Below, one piece after another: positions 45,761-56,508 of a stretch of 64,000 nt of DNA. Source of the DNA: Corinectria fuckeliana (taxonomy: Eukaryota > Ascomycota > Sordariomycetes > Hypocreales > Nectriaceae); assembly GCA_019137255.1 (NCBI GenBank), contig WPDH01000053.1, positions 175,989 through 239,988 of the forward strand, in the 5' to 3' direction. The first letter of the stretch is position 1, and each line of letters opens with the position of its first letter. The notes below the pieces were generated by a model, which was given only the letters and a program-made list of their open reading frames with translations, was not told the DNA's origin and searched no databases. Both the position numbers and the translations under genes were made by a program.

Positions 45761-47369
45761 TTAAGAGGCGGCCGCAGGCGCGGGCTCCTCCTTGGGGGTC
45801 TCCTGCTGCTCAGCAGGCTTGTCGGTCTCGGCCTCCTCCTTCTTGGGAGCATCGGCGGCACCACCGGCCTCGGCCTCGGCGGTGTCCGACGACGTCCAGA
45901 GGGTCAGGTTGTCGCGAAGGAGCTGCATGATGAGGGTGCTGTCGCGGTACGACTCCTCGGACAGGGAGTCGAGCTCAGCAATGGCATCGTCGAAGGCCTG
46001 CTTCGCGAGGTGGCAAGCGCGGTCGGGCGAGTTCAGGATCTCGTAGTAGAAGACGGAGAAGTTCAGGGCCAGACCCAGGCGGATAGGGTGGGTAGGAGTG
46101 AGCTCAGTCTGGGCGACATCGGTGGCGTTCTGTGGTTGGGTGCAACCGTTAGCGGGGGAATCGAGGGGCCGGATCGCGCGGCATGTGATGGAGGAGGGGA
46201 TTTTGGCCTTACCTTGTAAGCCTCGTGGGCGGCCGTGGCAGCTCCCTTGCGCTTGTCGCCAGAAGCAAACTCGGCGAGGTAACGGTGGTAGTCACCCTTC
46301 CTATATTGGAGAACTTGGTTAGATTCGAGTACAATATTTGTGTTTGCGTGTATATCCAACAGTGGCTGGTGCAGATGAGGGGAAGGGGAGAAAAAAAGGG
46401 GGGAGGATTTTGTTACAATGTCGAGGAAGATAAGGAGGGAAAAAAGTCAAGTGAGCAGAGAGAGGGTGAGATGACGAGGGGAAACGAGAGGGGATGGCGG
46501 GGAGGGGCAAAATACGCACATCTTGTGGTAGAAGACCTTGGACTCGCCGGTGGCAGCGTTGGGAATGAGGAACTCGTCGAGAACGTCGAGGACATCCTGG
46601 CAGACCTTCTCGAGCTCGGTCTCGATCTTGCTGCGGTACTCCTTGATGGTGGGGACGTGCTTGTCGGTGCCCTTGGACTCCTCCTTCTGCTCGATCGAGG
46701 AGATGATGCGCCACGAGGCACGGCGGGTGCCGACGACGTTCTTGTAGGCAACACTGAGGAGGTTGCGCTCGTCGACGGTGAGCTCGCCGCCGAGCTTCGC
46801 CACCTCCTTCATGTAGGTGACCATCTCATCGTAGCGCTCGGCCTGCTCGCAAAGGCGAGCCAGGAAGGTCTTGCTGTATTTGCAACGAGTACGAGGTCAG
46901 CGACACTGAACGTTTTTTTCTCTCCCTTTCTTTCGGTGAGGTCATCCCGGCCACGACGACGAAAACGAGAGGTTCGAGAGCGTCGACGAGGAAACGGTAC
47001 GAGGCAGTGGGACTAACCTTTCACGCTGGAAGAAGAGATAAAAGTCAGCATTTCGTCAAGAAGATTAAGGAGTTCTCTCAAGCAAGAGAGGCTAGGGTGC
47101 GATGGTGAAGCAGGAGACAGCGAGGCCGGGAACACAGCAACGAGGCAAAGCGCTCAAGACAAGCCGGCGGGCGCGGTCACCGCGGGGATGGAATGGCAGT
47201 CCACGTCAGGCCGGCCGGCTGGCTGGCGAGGGGTTGTGCTCCATGTGCAGCGCGGTGCGGTACGGCCCTGCCTGGCCTGGCCTGAGGAAAAGGGCACACA
47301 CACAGGCAACGAGGGGATGAGGGGACGGCGGCAGAAGAGGGGGAACAGCGGGCTTACCTCGGTGGTCAT
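45761..47369 (-). CDS. 14-3-3 protein
   Basis: Exons are 47369-47358 (12 nt), 47025-47018 (8 nt), 46873-46520, 46300-46213 and 46129-45761, giving 276 residues. Exon 1 encodes MTTE; the 8-nt microexon CGTGAAAG adds RES and is bounded by a TTCCAG acceptor and GTTAGT donor; exon 3 continues KTFLARLCEQAERYDEMV. Family marks: RNLLSVAYKNVVGTRRASWR (phosphopeptide pocket), YHKMKGDYHRYLAEF and RLGLALNFSVFYYEIL, plus DNLTLWTS before an acidic Ala/Glu/Pro-rich tail. It binds phosphoserine/threonine motifs of many partners in signalling, growth and stress responses. Introns 1-4 are 332, 144, 219 and 83 nt, longer than elsewhere in the window, as often seen in highly expressed fungal genes. Confidence 0.96.
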
Positions 47370-50300
47370 GGTGAGTGCTGATGTTGTTGTGCGGTGGAGA
47401 GGGCGAAGAGAGACGGTCGAGGAGGAAGAAGGAACAAGGAGAGATGGTGAGCGAGATGGGTGAAGGTGAGAAGGCGACGGTGTTTTCGAGATTTGAGATT
47501 TGGGTGTTTGGGTTCCGGGGGGGGTGCGTAGTTAGAATAAGAGGGAGAGAGAGGGAGGGATGAATGATGGGATGCGAAGAGTGTGGACTGTGGACTGTGT
47601 GGACTGGGCCTAGGGATGAGACTGGCACTGGCACTGGCACTGGCTGGGTGTGGACTGTGGAGGTGGGAGGTGGGACGGCGGGTCAGGCGTTGAGGAAGCT
47701 GGAGTGTTATTCGCGTGTGGGCCGGGTGTGTATATGCAGTTTTCGGGGCGAGGCCGGTGCGGATTGGGCCCTGTGGCTGTGCGGGGCGTTGCCAGTTGCC
47801 AGCCAGAGCCTCCCCGCCCAGCTGCCAACAGCCGCCCTCCCGGGGCCGTTTTTGTTTTTTTTGGCGGGTTTAGGTGGCGACCGGGCAGGTTTTCGGTGCC
47901 CGCCACCCACTGGACACGCCATGGATGGCCGCCTAATAAGTAGAGATGGACGGGGCGCTGCGGAGCGCCTCTCGGCCTAGAAACCTGCGGCGGTACGGTA
48001 CGGTGCGGTGCGGTCCAGTGCCATTACCTTAGTACCCAGTTGCCACTCGCCAGCTGTCCAGCACTGTCAGTCAAGGGAGCGCCACCATGGACGTGACGGG
48101 GGGAAAACATCACAGACCCGAGATTGCTGATATCCCTTCTCTCCCGCTCTCGTCGTAAACAACCCCTCTTCTGCCCTCCCTCTCAGCCGTGTCATGTCGT
48201 CACACGCCCAATGGCATGGCATCGCTTCTCTCGGATCTCTTCCAAAGGCACAACCCCCCCTTCTTCTTCTATTCTCTTCTCTCCCCCCTGGCCCTGACCG
48301 TGCTGGTGCTGGCTGGTTGGGGCCCAAAGGAGGGGACGCCCTTTGCTCAGAACCACCTAGCGCGGGAGCCCTGTGCATCGACTGAGCTCACCTCCAAACT
48401 GGCACGAGCTGGCACTGACCCAAGCAAGCATAATAGAACCGAAATGCCTGATTTCGTACCTGCTTTCGAGCCAAATCCGCACGCGCTCTCGTCCCAGGCG
48501 CAGCGTCTCACGCAAGTTTTGGAACGCCTCGCAACTGCGCACAGGATGAGAAGGATGGAAGCCTTTCACTCTCATTTATCCTCATTCCGTCGCTCATCCT
48601 ATCGCTTAGATACTTATCTACTGGTACATACTCTCACATGCACTCACCCACGGCAATTCAAGGCAGATCTGGGCTTGGGCATTTTCGAGACGGCTTGCAC
48701 AGAAGCAGCCGCGTCTCGGTTACGCTCGTCTCTTGGAGGGCTGAGCATTGCTTTGCCTCCTCTTTCACACCGCGCCACACGACGCATCACGCACGCACAC
48801 CGGTATCCGTACTTCCAGCTACTTACCTCTAGGTTGGTAAGGTAAGTACTAGTACCTGCTACTTACGTATCAATGTACAATCTCTTGCCAATAGTACGTA
48901 GCTTTCCTTACCCGCGCCAGCGCGACACATCACACATCACACATCACACTTGCACAGCACAACGCAGCACAGCACAGCACAGCATAGCGCCGTCTCCTTC
49001 ATTCTTAGCCCGTCGTTGGCATTAGCGCGCACCCAATATCGACAACTGGACCCCAATCGTCGAGCCAACCTGAGACCTCTTTGAATCTTCGGCGATTTAA
49101 CGCCCAACCCTGGCATCCAATATGACCCCGAGGAGCCAACCAGGTCCAAAACAAGAGATCTCTGATTCCGCCCGAGTGGTCACGCTTCCTCGTAGATGGT
49201 GTTTTGAAGATCACGGCGCTCAGACAATCTTCACCCACCAGCCGAGTCGCACAAAGGACCAACGACGTAACCTCCGAAGGCGTGTGACACGAGGCTGCTT
49301 TATCCAGTTGCCCCGGCCAAATCTTGAGATCTGCCCATCCCATCCGCCTGGCTGCCATCCCTGCGCTGCTCATGCGCGTTTGTTGACATTGGATGATCTC
49401 GTTTTCCTCCTTGATCCCTTCTCCCAGACCCCCCAATCCCCGTGCAGAATACCCGGTCGTCGGCTGTAGGGCCGCTGGCACGCAAAACCACCAACCTGGA
49501 TGCGGGAACGGCACAATGGGGCGTTTACAAACATCTGTACCCCGTTTCTTCTTCTTCACCTTCTTCTTCATGCTTCTTCGTGTTCTCTTCTGCTGCAAAC
49601 CTGAGGACCTGGCTATGGCTTCATCGTAGCTCCTGTATTTTCTATCCCCACGGACTTTCTGCCAGCAAATTACCCAGCTGCCCGCCTCCAGGCTCAAGCT
49701 ATCTGCATTAGGCTTGTCTACAGCCATCCTGACTCTAGCCCAGCAAGGCCCAAGCAAACCAAGGTGCGCCGGCTAAGGAGAAACCGGTTTAGCCTCATCG
49801 ATCAAGGAGCTCTCTGCAATTTACATCTTGTTTTGTCAACGCACGTGTCACGCCGCCTTCGACCTTGCTCGAGCTGTGCGTCATCTCTGTTCCCCTCTCC
49901 GATGCCCTAACTTGGGGCTTGCGTAGGTACGTTGGTGGTATTAGTTACACAGTCCAGCACCTTTTCACGTGGTGGTGGGCCTCAGACTGGGCGGTTGCTA
50001 TGAGTTGGCAATCATCAATCGCCACAACGCGCACCAGCTCCATGGTGCCAGAAGGTAGGTTACAGTACGAAGTGCCCAACCGTCTCCCGCAACAGTTCCA
50101 TGCAATCCCCGCCTCTTGTCGCCTCCAGGCTCAAAGCCCTCATATACAACACGGAACCTAAACAAAGACGCTGGCGCTTCGACAGCCAAGCAACCATGTT
50201 GCCTGCGCATTGAGTCTATACTCCATTCTGCTGGACTAGGGCCAAGAGCATGCCGCATCCGGAGGATATTATCCGATTTTATTTTCGCATATTGGTCCTA

Positions 50301-50517
50301 ATTACCTAGTTAAGTTACATATGGTATGTAGATACACTGTGAACTACCCGATTTGATCTCCCCTGTTACCCTCACAGAAACGCCATGACGAACACTGGTC
50401 CTTATTTATTTATAACACATCAACAAAACGACTGGCATCCGTAGCAATGGTATCTCAGAAATGCTCTGCCTGACAATAAAACTCATCGATGAACTCCCAT
50501 CACAAGCACCCCATCTG
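47370..50517. other. Intergenic, 14-3-3 promoter and gene-free DNA (3.1 kb)
   Basis: GA-rich sequence and CACTGG repeats (47620-47645) lie next to the 14-3-3 start, and CACAG/GCACA repeats lie near 48925-48985. Long frames at 48189-48845 (plus) and 49005-49757 (minus) have no recognisable domain and chance-like composition, so they are not called genes. Confidence 0.5.
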
Positions 50518-51753
50518 CTAAAGTTTGTCCGGTTCTGGGGATCCGTACGGGTTTCGGCCCCAATCGGCTGGATCCCCTCCCGGGACGCAGAGACCCAGTC
50601 TCCAGAAGTAGTCCCGGTGCGCAAAGAAGAGCTGCCATAATTTGAGCCTCGATGGAAGCAGCTTCGTCCTTACCGAGTCGTTAGGTACGGCCTTGGCGTC
50701 CCTGACCCTGAGAAGGCGACGCATCTTGTCCCATAGGTTGTCGTCAGCCTCGGCGATGCACCTAGGGTCCTCGTCTCCAACGCAAACATATACGTCATCC
50801 TCGGAAGGCGAGAGGTCCTTCTTGGCAATGTATATCTCCCCAGCATGTGACTGGTAACCCCATTCACCCAGCGGGAGCAACGGGACGGGGTCATCCTCAT
50901 GAGTCACTCGCCGGTATGTGCGCTCTTCCATACCCTCCTGCCCACGCAGACGGAACACGTCGTCAACGAAGCGAGCGAGCCCGGGGTTCCCGACTCGGGG
51001 CTCGCCAAAAGTCGTCACCACCACGTCCTCCCACCCCAGTGAGACCTTCAACTCCAGGGCCGCCAGACATGCGACAGCTCCACCCAGGCTGTGTCCCACG
51101 AGCTGGATCGGATACGAGGGGTACTGTTCCCGGAGTCGCTGAAGTTCCGGGATGATGAGGGGTCGCGCGCTTTTCCAAGAGTCCAGGAAGCCCATGTGGA
51201 CGGTGCAGTTGGTGCACTCGTGCTCCGGCTTCTCTGGGGGATACTCTCCGCCGTTGTCCGGGGAGGGGTACGGGACGTACTTTTGCGGCACGGTGCTGAG
51301 GTCCACAACGGTGTTGGTGATACTGTAAGTTCCCCGAAAGGCCACGATGATGGCAGGGCCTCCGGTAGCGTAGACGGCCTTGCTGGCCGGCGCGATCTGC
51401 TGCTGTACGCCACGATCGACGGCAATGAATCCACAGCTATCGCTCATAAGTGCCCCGGTGTTCCAAGTGGTGACCAAGGACAGAGTTGGGAAGTCGCTGC
51501 AGCGAGACACACACTCGAAGGGCTTGGTCACGCCGGTAGTGCCGATGCAGTAGGTGATGTCGACGAGCCGGGCAAGACGTTCCAGCGTTGCGAACAAGGC
51601 CGTGGAGATAGGTCCCGTCGCTGTCGATGGAACCGGTCCCCCGGCGTCGCTACCGAGGGGCCGTTGCGCATGCTCAGATGCCAGGCCCACGGCGCCGAGG
51701 GCTAGCTGCAAGGCCCAGAGCTTCAGCACATACAAGGCTCGCGGTCGCATCAT
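50518..51753 (-). CDS. Secreted class 3 (alpha/beta-hydrolase) lipase
   Basis: A single-exon gene of 411 residues. The start MMRPRALYVLKLWALQLALG forms a signal peptide, probably cleaved near residue 25. The lipase_3 core shows FRGTYSITNTVVDLS (oxyanion region), the nucleophile elbow VGHSLGGAVA with Ser222, TFGEPRVGNPGLA, catalytic Asp at 288 (HEDDPVP) and His303 (YQSHAGEIY). The N-terminal part has Cys pairs (YCIGT, CVSRC) compatible with extracellular disulfides. It should hydrolyse triacylglycerols or related esters outside the cell. A C-terminal extension of about 100 residues after the catalytic His is longer than in the shortest members. No neighbours suggest a pathway. Confidence 0.92.
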   Translation of the reverse strand: MMRPRALYVLKLWALQLALGAVGLASEHAQRPLGSDAGGPVPSTATGPISTALFATLERLARLVDITYCIGTTGVTKPFECVSRCSDFPTLSLVTTWNTGALMSDSCGFIAVDRGVQQQIAPASKAVYATGGPAIIVAFRGTYSITNTVVDLSTVPQKYVPYPSPDNGGEYPPEKPEHECTNCTVHMGFLDSWKSARPLIIPELQRLREQYPSYPIQLVGHSLGGAVACLAALELKVSLGWEDVVVTTFGEPRVGNPGLARFVDDVFRLRGQEGMEERTYRRVTHEDDPVPLLPLGEWGYQSHAGEIYIAKKDLSPSEDDVYVCVGDEDPRCIAEADDNLWDKMRRLLRVRDAKAVPNDSVRTKLLPSRLKLWQLFFAHRDYFWRLGLCVPGGDPADWGRNPYGSPEPDKL

Positions 51754-52765
51754 CTTGAAGTAGGAACTCGGCGTGCGACGACGAGCTTCTAGGAAAGGTG
51801 GGTAGCGTAGGTGGCCACCGGGTTAATGGTTCATATCGCGAGTCGAGGAAACAATGATCCACGACGACGGATGGCGATTCTATCAATCGAAAGGCCGAAA
51901 GCCGCAGTGACGAGACGAGGCCTGCCGAGTTTTCCGTATGCGACGGAAATGTCGACTGTTGATGCTCACAAAGTCGATATGAGACACTGAGTGAGCAGCT
52001 CTTGGGCGCGCAGTCAGTCAATGGCAGCGCATGATGTTGACGGCGGTGGGCTTTCTGATTGTTAGGGGCCTATTGCTAGGCGTGGACGGGCGGTGTAATC
52101 AATGAACGGCACAGGCCTGGTCCTAGCTGGGACTGAGATCAAGACGAGACGAGCAAGACCTGTCGTCGTCGAGCTTTTTAGTCTCGTGAGCGAGCGGACT
52201 GCGGAGAGTCGACGAGGTCATACGCCAAGGGGCGAGGCAAAAGTGTGGAGGAGAAGAGTCTTGGGTGGAGGTCAGCCAGACCGGGATGCGTTGTGAGTGG
52301 CTGGCAAGCTGGCTCCTGCGGTACCCCGGATTCTTTAGTGCTCCCTTTTGGCGGTCCATCCAGCGGGAGGTAGGTACCTACAGTAGGTACCAGCGCCGGC
52401 ATTTAGTCTTAGGGGCACCAAGTAATACCTCTAAATCGTCATCACAGTGCACGCTTGACCCCCTAGGTCAGAAAACACGATGGAGGAGTCATTCATAGAC
52501 ATGTTGTGAAACTAATTTCTCTATCGTTGCTATGATTGGTGCGATTGTGAGAGTGAGCCATCATGCACATCCAGGGTGACCTCTAATGTACCCGCTCGCA
52601 TCGTCTGCAGCGCAGCTTAAGCCCAGACGACGAAACATGAGCTTTTCGCAAGGCCATATTACCCATACTATTTTCCCAACTTTAGCAAGACTTCCCGTCT
52701 TGCTTCCATCTCATTCGTCTGTAATTACCCTGCTTCCCCAGAACACCAGCTCAAAAGATCCAGTT
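51754..52765. other. Intergenic, lipase promoter (1.0 kb)
   Basis: This lies between the lipase start and the stop of the small secreted protein gene, both on the minus strand. It contains a GTAGGTACCTACAGTAGGTACC palindrome-rich patch near 52370-52392. No gene. Confidence 0.5.
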
Positions 52766-53353
52766 CTAGACGCGGCTACTGGGGTTTGACACCGGGTTGA
52801 GGCTCACGAAAAGCGATCTGTAATCCGTCGTGTTGGTTGCGCAAGCACCCCCTGACTCTGGGCACTTGATCCAGAGGTGGACGCTCCCAGCGAGTTCGTA
52901 TGCTTCCGCTCTGCAGCCGAGTGGTTAGTATGAGTCCGATATGGCGGTGCACGGGTTTAGCCGTCAGATGGGGGCTACTTACCCGTTGGCACCAGGGCAT
53001 ACCTTCTCGACCATGGTGAGATCCCGGTCCTTGTCCTCCCAGATGAACTCGATGTCGTTGTTATCGCAGAGGTATCGTGGGACGCCGTTGCCGGGAACGG
53101 AGGCTGACGATGAGTTGAACTCGCACGGCGTCGTGATATTGGTCGTGTCGTCCTTGAAGGTGAACTTGAACGAGGAGAGGGTTTGACCGTCGCTCTTAGA
53201 CTTGGACGAGTAGTTGACGATGTGGTAGTCGTCGGGGAGAACGCACGGGTCGTCGTTGTCCGCCTCTGCAACTCGCACGGCCGTGGGGACAGAGTAGGTG
53301 TGAAGGGCGAAGGCCGAGGGCAAGGCCGACAGGAGAAGGAGAGCAGTGTGCAT
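52766..53353 (-). CDS. Small cysteine-containing secreted protein (171 aa), possibly AA1-like fold
   Basis: Exons are 53353-52983 and 52910-52766; the 72-nt intron has a GTAAGT donor, CTAAC branch and CTGCAG acceptor, and joins CPGANG to AEAYELAG. Residues 1-17 (MHTALLLLSALPSAFAL) are a signal peptide. The mature part has six Cys (DDPC, TTPC, RYLC, KVC, IKC, GAC), two or more N-glycosylation sites (NIT, NSS, NTT) and beta-rich alternation such as SSFKFTFKDD and IEFIWEDKD. Length, Cys number and strand pattern are reminiscent of the AA1-like (Alternaria allergen 1-type) secreted proteins, but I am not sure. The role is unknown; in plant- or insect-associated fungi such proteins are often effector candidates. 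Confidence 0.75.
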
Positions 53354-55097
53354 CTTCGGTCGTGTCGTGTATAGTTGATTCGAACGGACTTTGAGATGAC
53401 GGAGAGAGCGGCTGGCTGGATGGCTGGATGGATCGTTGATGTTGAAAGGAGCTACGACAACAAAGCTCGATGGATGAGCGGTGATGGGCAACTAGTTATA
53501 AGTCCCAGACCCCTTACTATAGATTGGGGCACAAGGGCAGCGCAGAAAGACGATGGTTCCTGGCTCGCTTGTCAAACATGCGGCGATAATCCATGGCGGC
53601 AGATAAAAATCGGGCCAGGGGGGAGTCCCGTTGTCTTGTGTTCCGCAGATCGTGATGCAATCGCTGGAGCACAGGAGGGCGCTCCATGTCCTGCCTGGCT
53701 CTCCCGCCCGCGTGCAATTCCGGCCTACATACGCAAATCCACATTCCGTAATGTAGACGGGACGGTCTGTTTGACGTCGATCTCAACGTGCCTGGCGAGT
53801 GATTGGCTGCTCGCTCGTTTCATCTTCTTCCACTCGGAGGTTTGGTTAGGCCTTCAGTGGGTTCTGGACAACACATGCGCATTGCGGCGCGGGTGGGTAG
53901 TTTATATTCGTACCTGAGCAACGCTTGCTGCATTATCTCCTTTCGCGTATGCTACGGAGAGTCGAGCACTTTTTGTTTGCTGTTGCCGGAAGCGAAGTCG
54001 AAGGGATGCTATTAAAAGCGACACGTACGAATATCTACCCACCGGCCGTCCCGTTCACCCATGCTTGGTGCGTCCTTCACGGAGACGACGTTTAGATACT
54101 GGATCGAGATATGGGAGAGTGTGTGGACACTGCCTCATGATAAGTGACGCCGGGTCCACCCTTGTGCGTCAGTAACTATGGAGATGGAAGAATCTAAATT
54201 AAGCGACTGGCACAGTGCCTGTTGATCTTGAGCAATCCTCAACCAACAGTGACGAAAGGACAAGGAGAGACAGCTTCAGGGAGGGACCGGAGGGGGAGGG
54301 GGGCTGGGGGTTCTCAAGACGAGACGAGACGCGTTCTTTTTTTGTCGAATAGCGGTCATGCGTTTCATTTAGTGCTCGGATCGCTATGAGAGAACAAAAC
54401 AAAATATATTGAACGGATGAATAGATTACACATGGCCGCATTCCTTTCCGAGTAAGGGTCAAGCTAGGTGGTCGACGCGTATTCGTACTCACGATGTTGC
54501 TCGACTTGTGTTACCTACTTAGGCACTAATATTGCTTGTGGCTGAAGAGCCGCGTTGCACCTCTGCGGTTCGCATCGAACTACTTTCCGTGCAATCCCTC
54601 ACGTATCTATGCTTCCTTGTGTCACATCCGGCAGAGATTCAAGGTCTGTCTCCTCGTTGTCCTTTGCGGCATCATTTGGAAATAACCAAGTATGGAGGGC
54701 GCTAGGATGCTCACGAATTAACGCACAAACAGATGTGCAAGCCTCCTTGTTCCGCAATAAAAGAACCACGTCTTCGATCTTACTGAAGGCTTCAAATGTT
54801 ATTTAAATACTTATTACGGAGTATTACATAGATACTCGCTGGCTTTGGACCTCCGCATCTTCAACCAACCAACGTGTAATGTCGCTTAGTATTCTCGGGC
54901 CAAAGCGGGGCCAGGCCTCGCCAGATCTTTCCTTAGTGGAGTAGCACGCACCAAAAAGAAATTCACTTTTACCCTCGGGCACGTGACCCACAATCCCCAA
55001 AAACTTTCCCGCCCAAAGTGCACCCTCTCCACCAAATTCTGGCTCTTCGTGAACTTCTTCGACCATCACCGACTTTGCCGACTAACCACCAGCAACA
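53354..55097. other. Divergent intergenic region, secreted protein / L36 (1.7 kb)
   Basis: No gene is supported. The right end is the L36 promoter. Near 54795-54835 there is an AT-rich patch with TACGGAGTA (54815-54823) and short inverted AATACT/AGTATT arms. Confidence 0.5.
54978..54990. promoter_or_regulatory. CACGTG E-box upstream of ribosomal protein L36
   Basis: GGCACGTGACCCA lies about 110 bases before the L36 start. CACGTG(AC) is the recognition site of Cbf1-type bHLH factors, which act at ribosomal protein promoters in several ascomycetes. The site is seen; its use is inference. Confidence 0.4.
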
Positions 55098-55795
55098 ATG
55101 GCCGCTGAAGCCCCCGCACGATCCGGTCTGGCCGTTGGCCTGAACAAGGGCCACGTACGTCTTGTCACAGTCTCACCTCGTGGAGGATCTCTGCTCCGCT
55201 CCCTCTTCCACGAGGTCGCTCTTGCAGACGATGGACGCTGACATTTGCGCCTTTGCGATTGAACAGAAAACCACCGCCCGCGTCGTTAAGCCCCGCGTCT
55301 CCCGCACCAAGGGCCACCTGAGCAAGCGCACCGCTTTCGTCCGCGAGGTCGTCAAGGAGGTTGCTGGGTAAGTCATCAAATTTTCTTAGGGGAAAATCTA
55401 TCGGCGTGGGATGGTGTGAGAGGTCACCATCGAGAAGGTGATATGGTGCAGCAAATACCTGCCTAGCCGTTGGAGACGATTGGGCAGAGGCACCGGAAGC
55501 GTTTTGTTGAGATTGTCGCCGCCAATGGAGGAGTTATCTTGTCTTTTGAAATACCAGTCTAACAAGTTCTTTACAGTCTTGCCCCCTACGAGCGCCGAGT
55601 CATCGAGCTGCTCCGCAACTCCAAGGATAAGCGTGCCCGCAAGCTCGCCAAGAAGAGAGTACGTTGAACCTCCCATGGACCTTGTTATCGCGACTTGGAA
55701 GACTAACACAACAACAGCTCGGTACCTTCGGCCGTGCCAAGAAGAAGGTCGACGAACTCCAACGTGTCATCGCCGAATCTCGCCGTGCTCACTAA
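55098..55795 (+). CDS. rpl36: 60S ribosomal protein L36 (eL36)
   Basis: Exons are 55098-55154, 55267-55367, 55577-55658 and 55718-55795, giving 105 residues, the usual size. Introns are 112, 209 and 59 nt with GTACGT, GTAAGT and GTACGT donors. The product begins MAAEAPARSGLAVGLNKGH and contains RVSRTKGHLSKRT, APYERRVIELLRNSKDKRAR and KKRLGTFGRAKKK, all diagnostic of L36. It is a component of the large ribosomal subunit. An intron soon after the start codon and several introns in a short gene are common for ribosomal protein genes in filamentous fungi. Confidence 0.97.
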
Positions 55796-56508
55796 ACGGT
55801 CTCTTTTGACATTTGGGAATCTGGCATTTGAGTTTCGCATGGGTTGGCGTGATCACGATTTGATCGTTTAAAAATACGGCTTTGATGCTCCGTAGCAGGG
55901 ATAAGCTGCGGCTCGCCGGAATACCAAAACTCTGAAGACAATAAATGAACGACAACAATCGTGTGTTTCTCTCCGAATACTACTGTGACCACTACTCGGA
56001 TACTCGCAACGATTGCCACCATCTCGAGTCGTATAGTTGAAATGTATCCAGTGCTTTCTATTACCAATTGACTAGAAGGAAAATGCGGATTTGGCTCCCC
56101 CAGGATGGCCTGTGCTGCCGGAGCCCACCCTTGGTGCCTGAGGTGAGCGCTGCATCCTGAACCAACATTCACATTTCAAAGTCAGAACACAGACAAGATG
56201 ATGGGCACGACGCGGATAACGATGCCCGGCCATTTAATTGTTTAAATGCATGTGTATCCTAAGCGCTGGCGCTATGGATTTTCCTATCTCCCATATTTAA
56301 GTTGACCTTGGCCCACACCAGTTTGCTGTTAGATAGTTATCACGATGCTATTTATGGTCGGGCACATCTTCGCCGGCTGATCATCGACAGACACAGCCAT
56401 TCATGAAACTCATATACGGTGCCAATCGGCCCAACATGTTTGTGAATCCCAAGGACAAAGACGATTGATTACATCCAATTCGCTTCGCCAATCCGTGAAA
56501 CTCCTTGA
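55796..56508. other. Convergent 3' intergenic region (0.7 kb)
   Basis: This lies between the stop codons of L36 (plus) and the peptidase-like gene (minus). No gene; only short chance frames. Confidence 0.5.

Noticed and set aside
48189..48845. 218-codon plus-strand frame in the 14-3-3/lipase gap
   Set aside because: Chance-like composition and no domain; C-rich DNA lacks stops.
49005..49757. 250-codon minus-strand frame
   Set aside because: No conserved motif, mixed low-complexity content, and no start context; read as chance.
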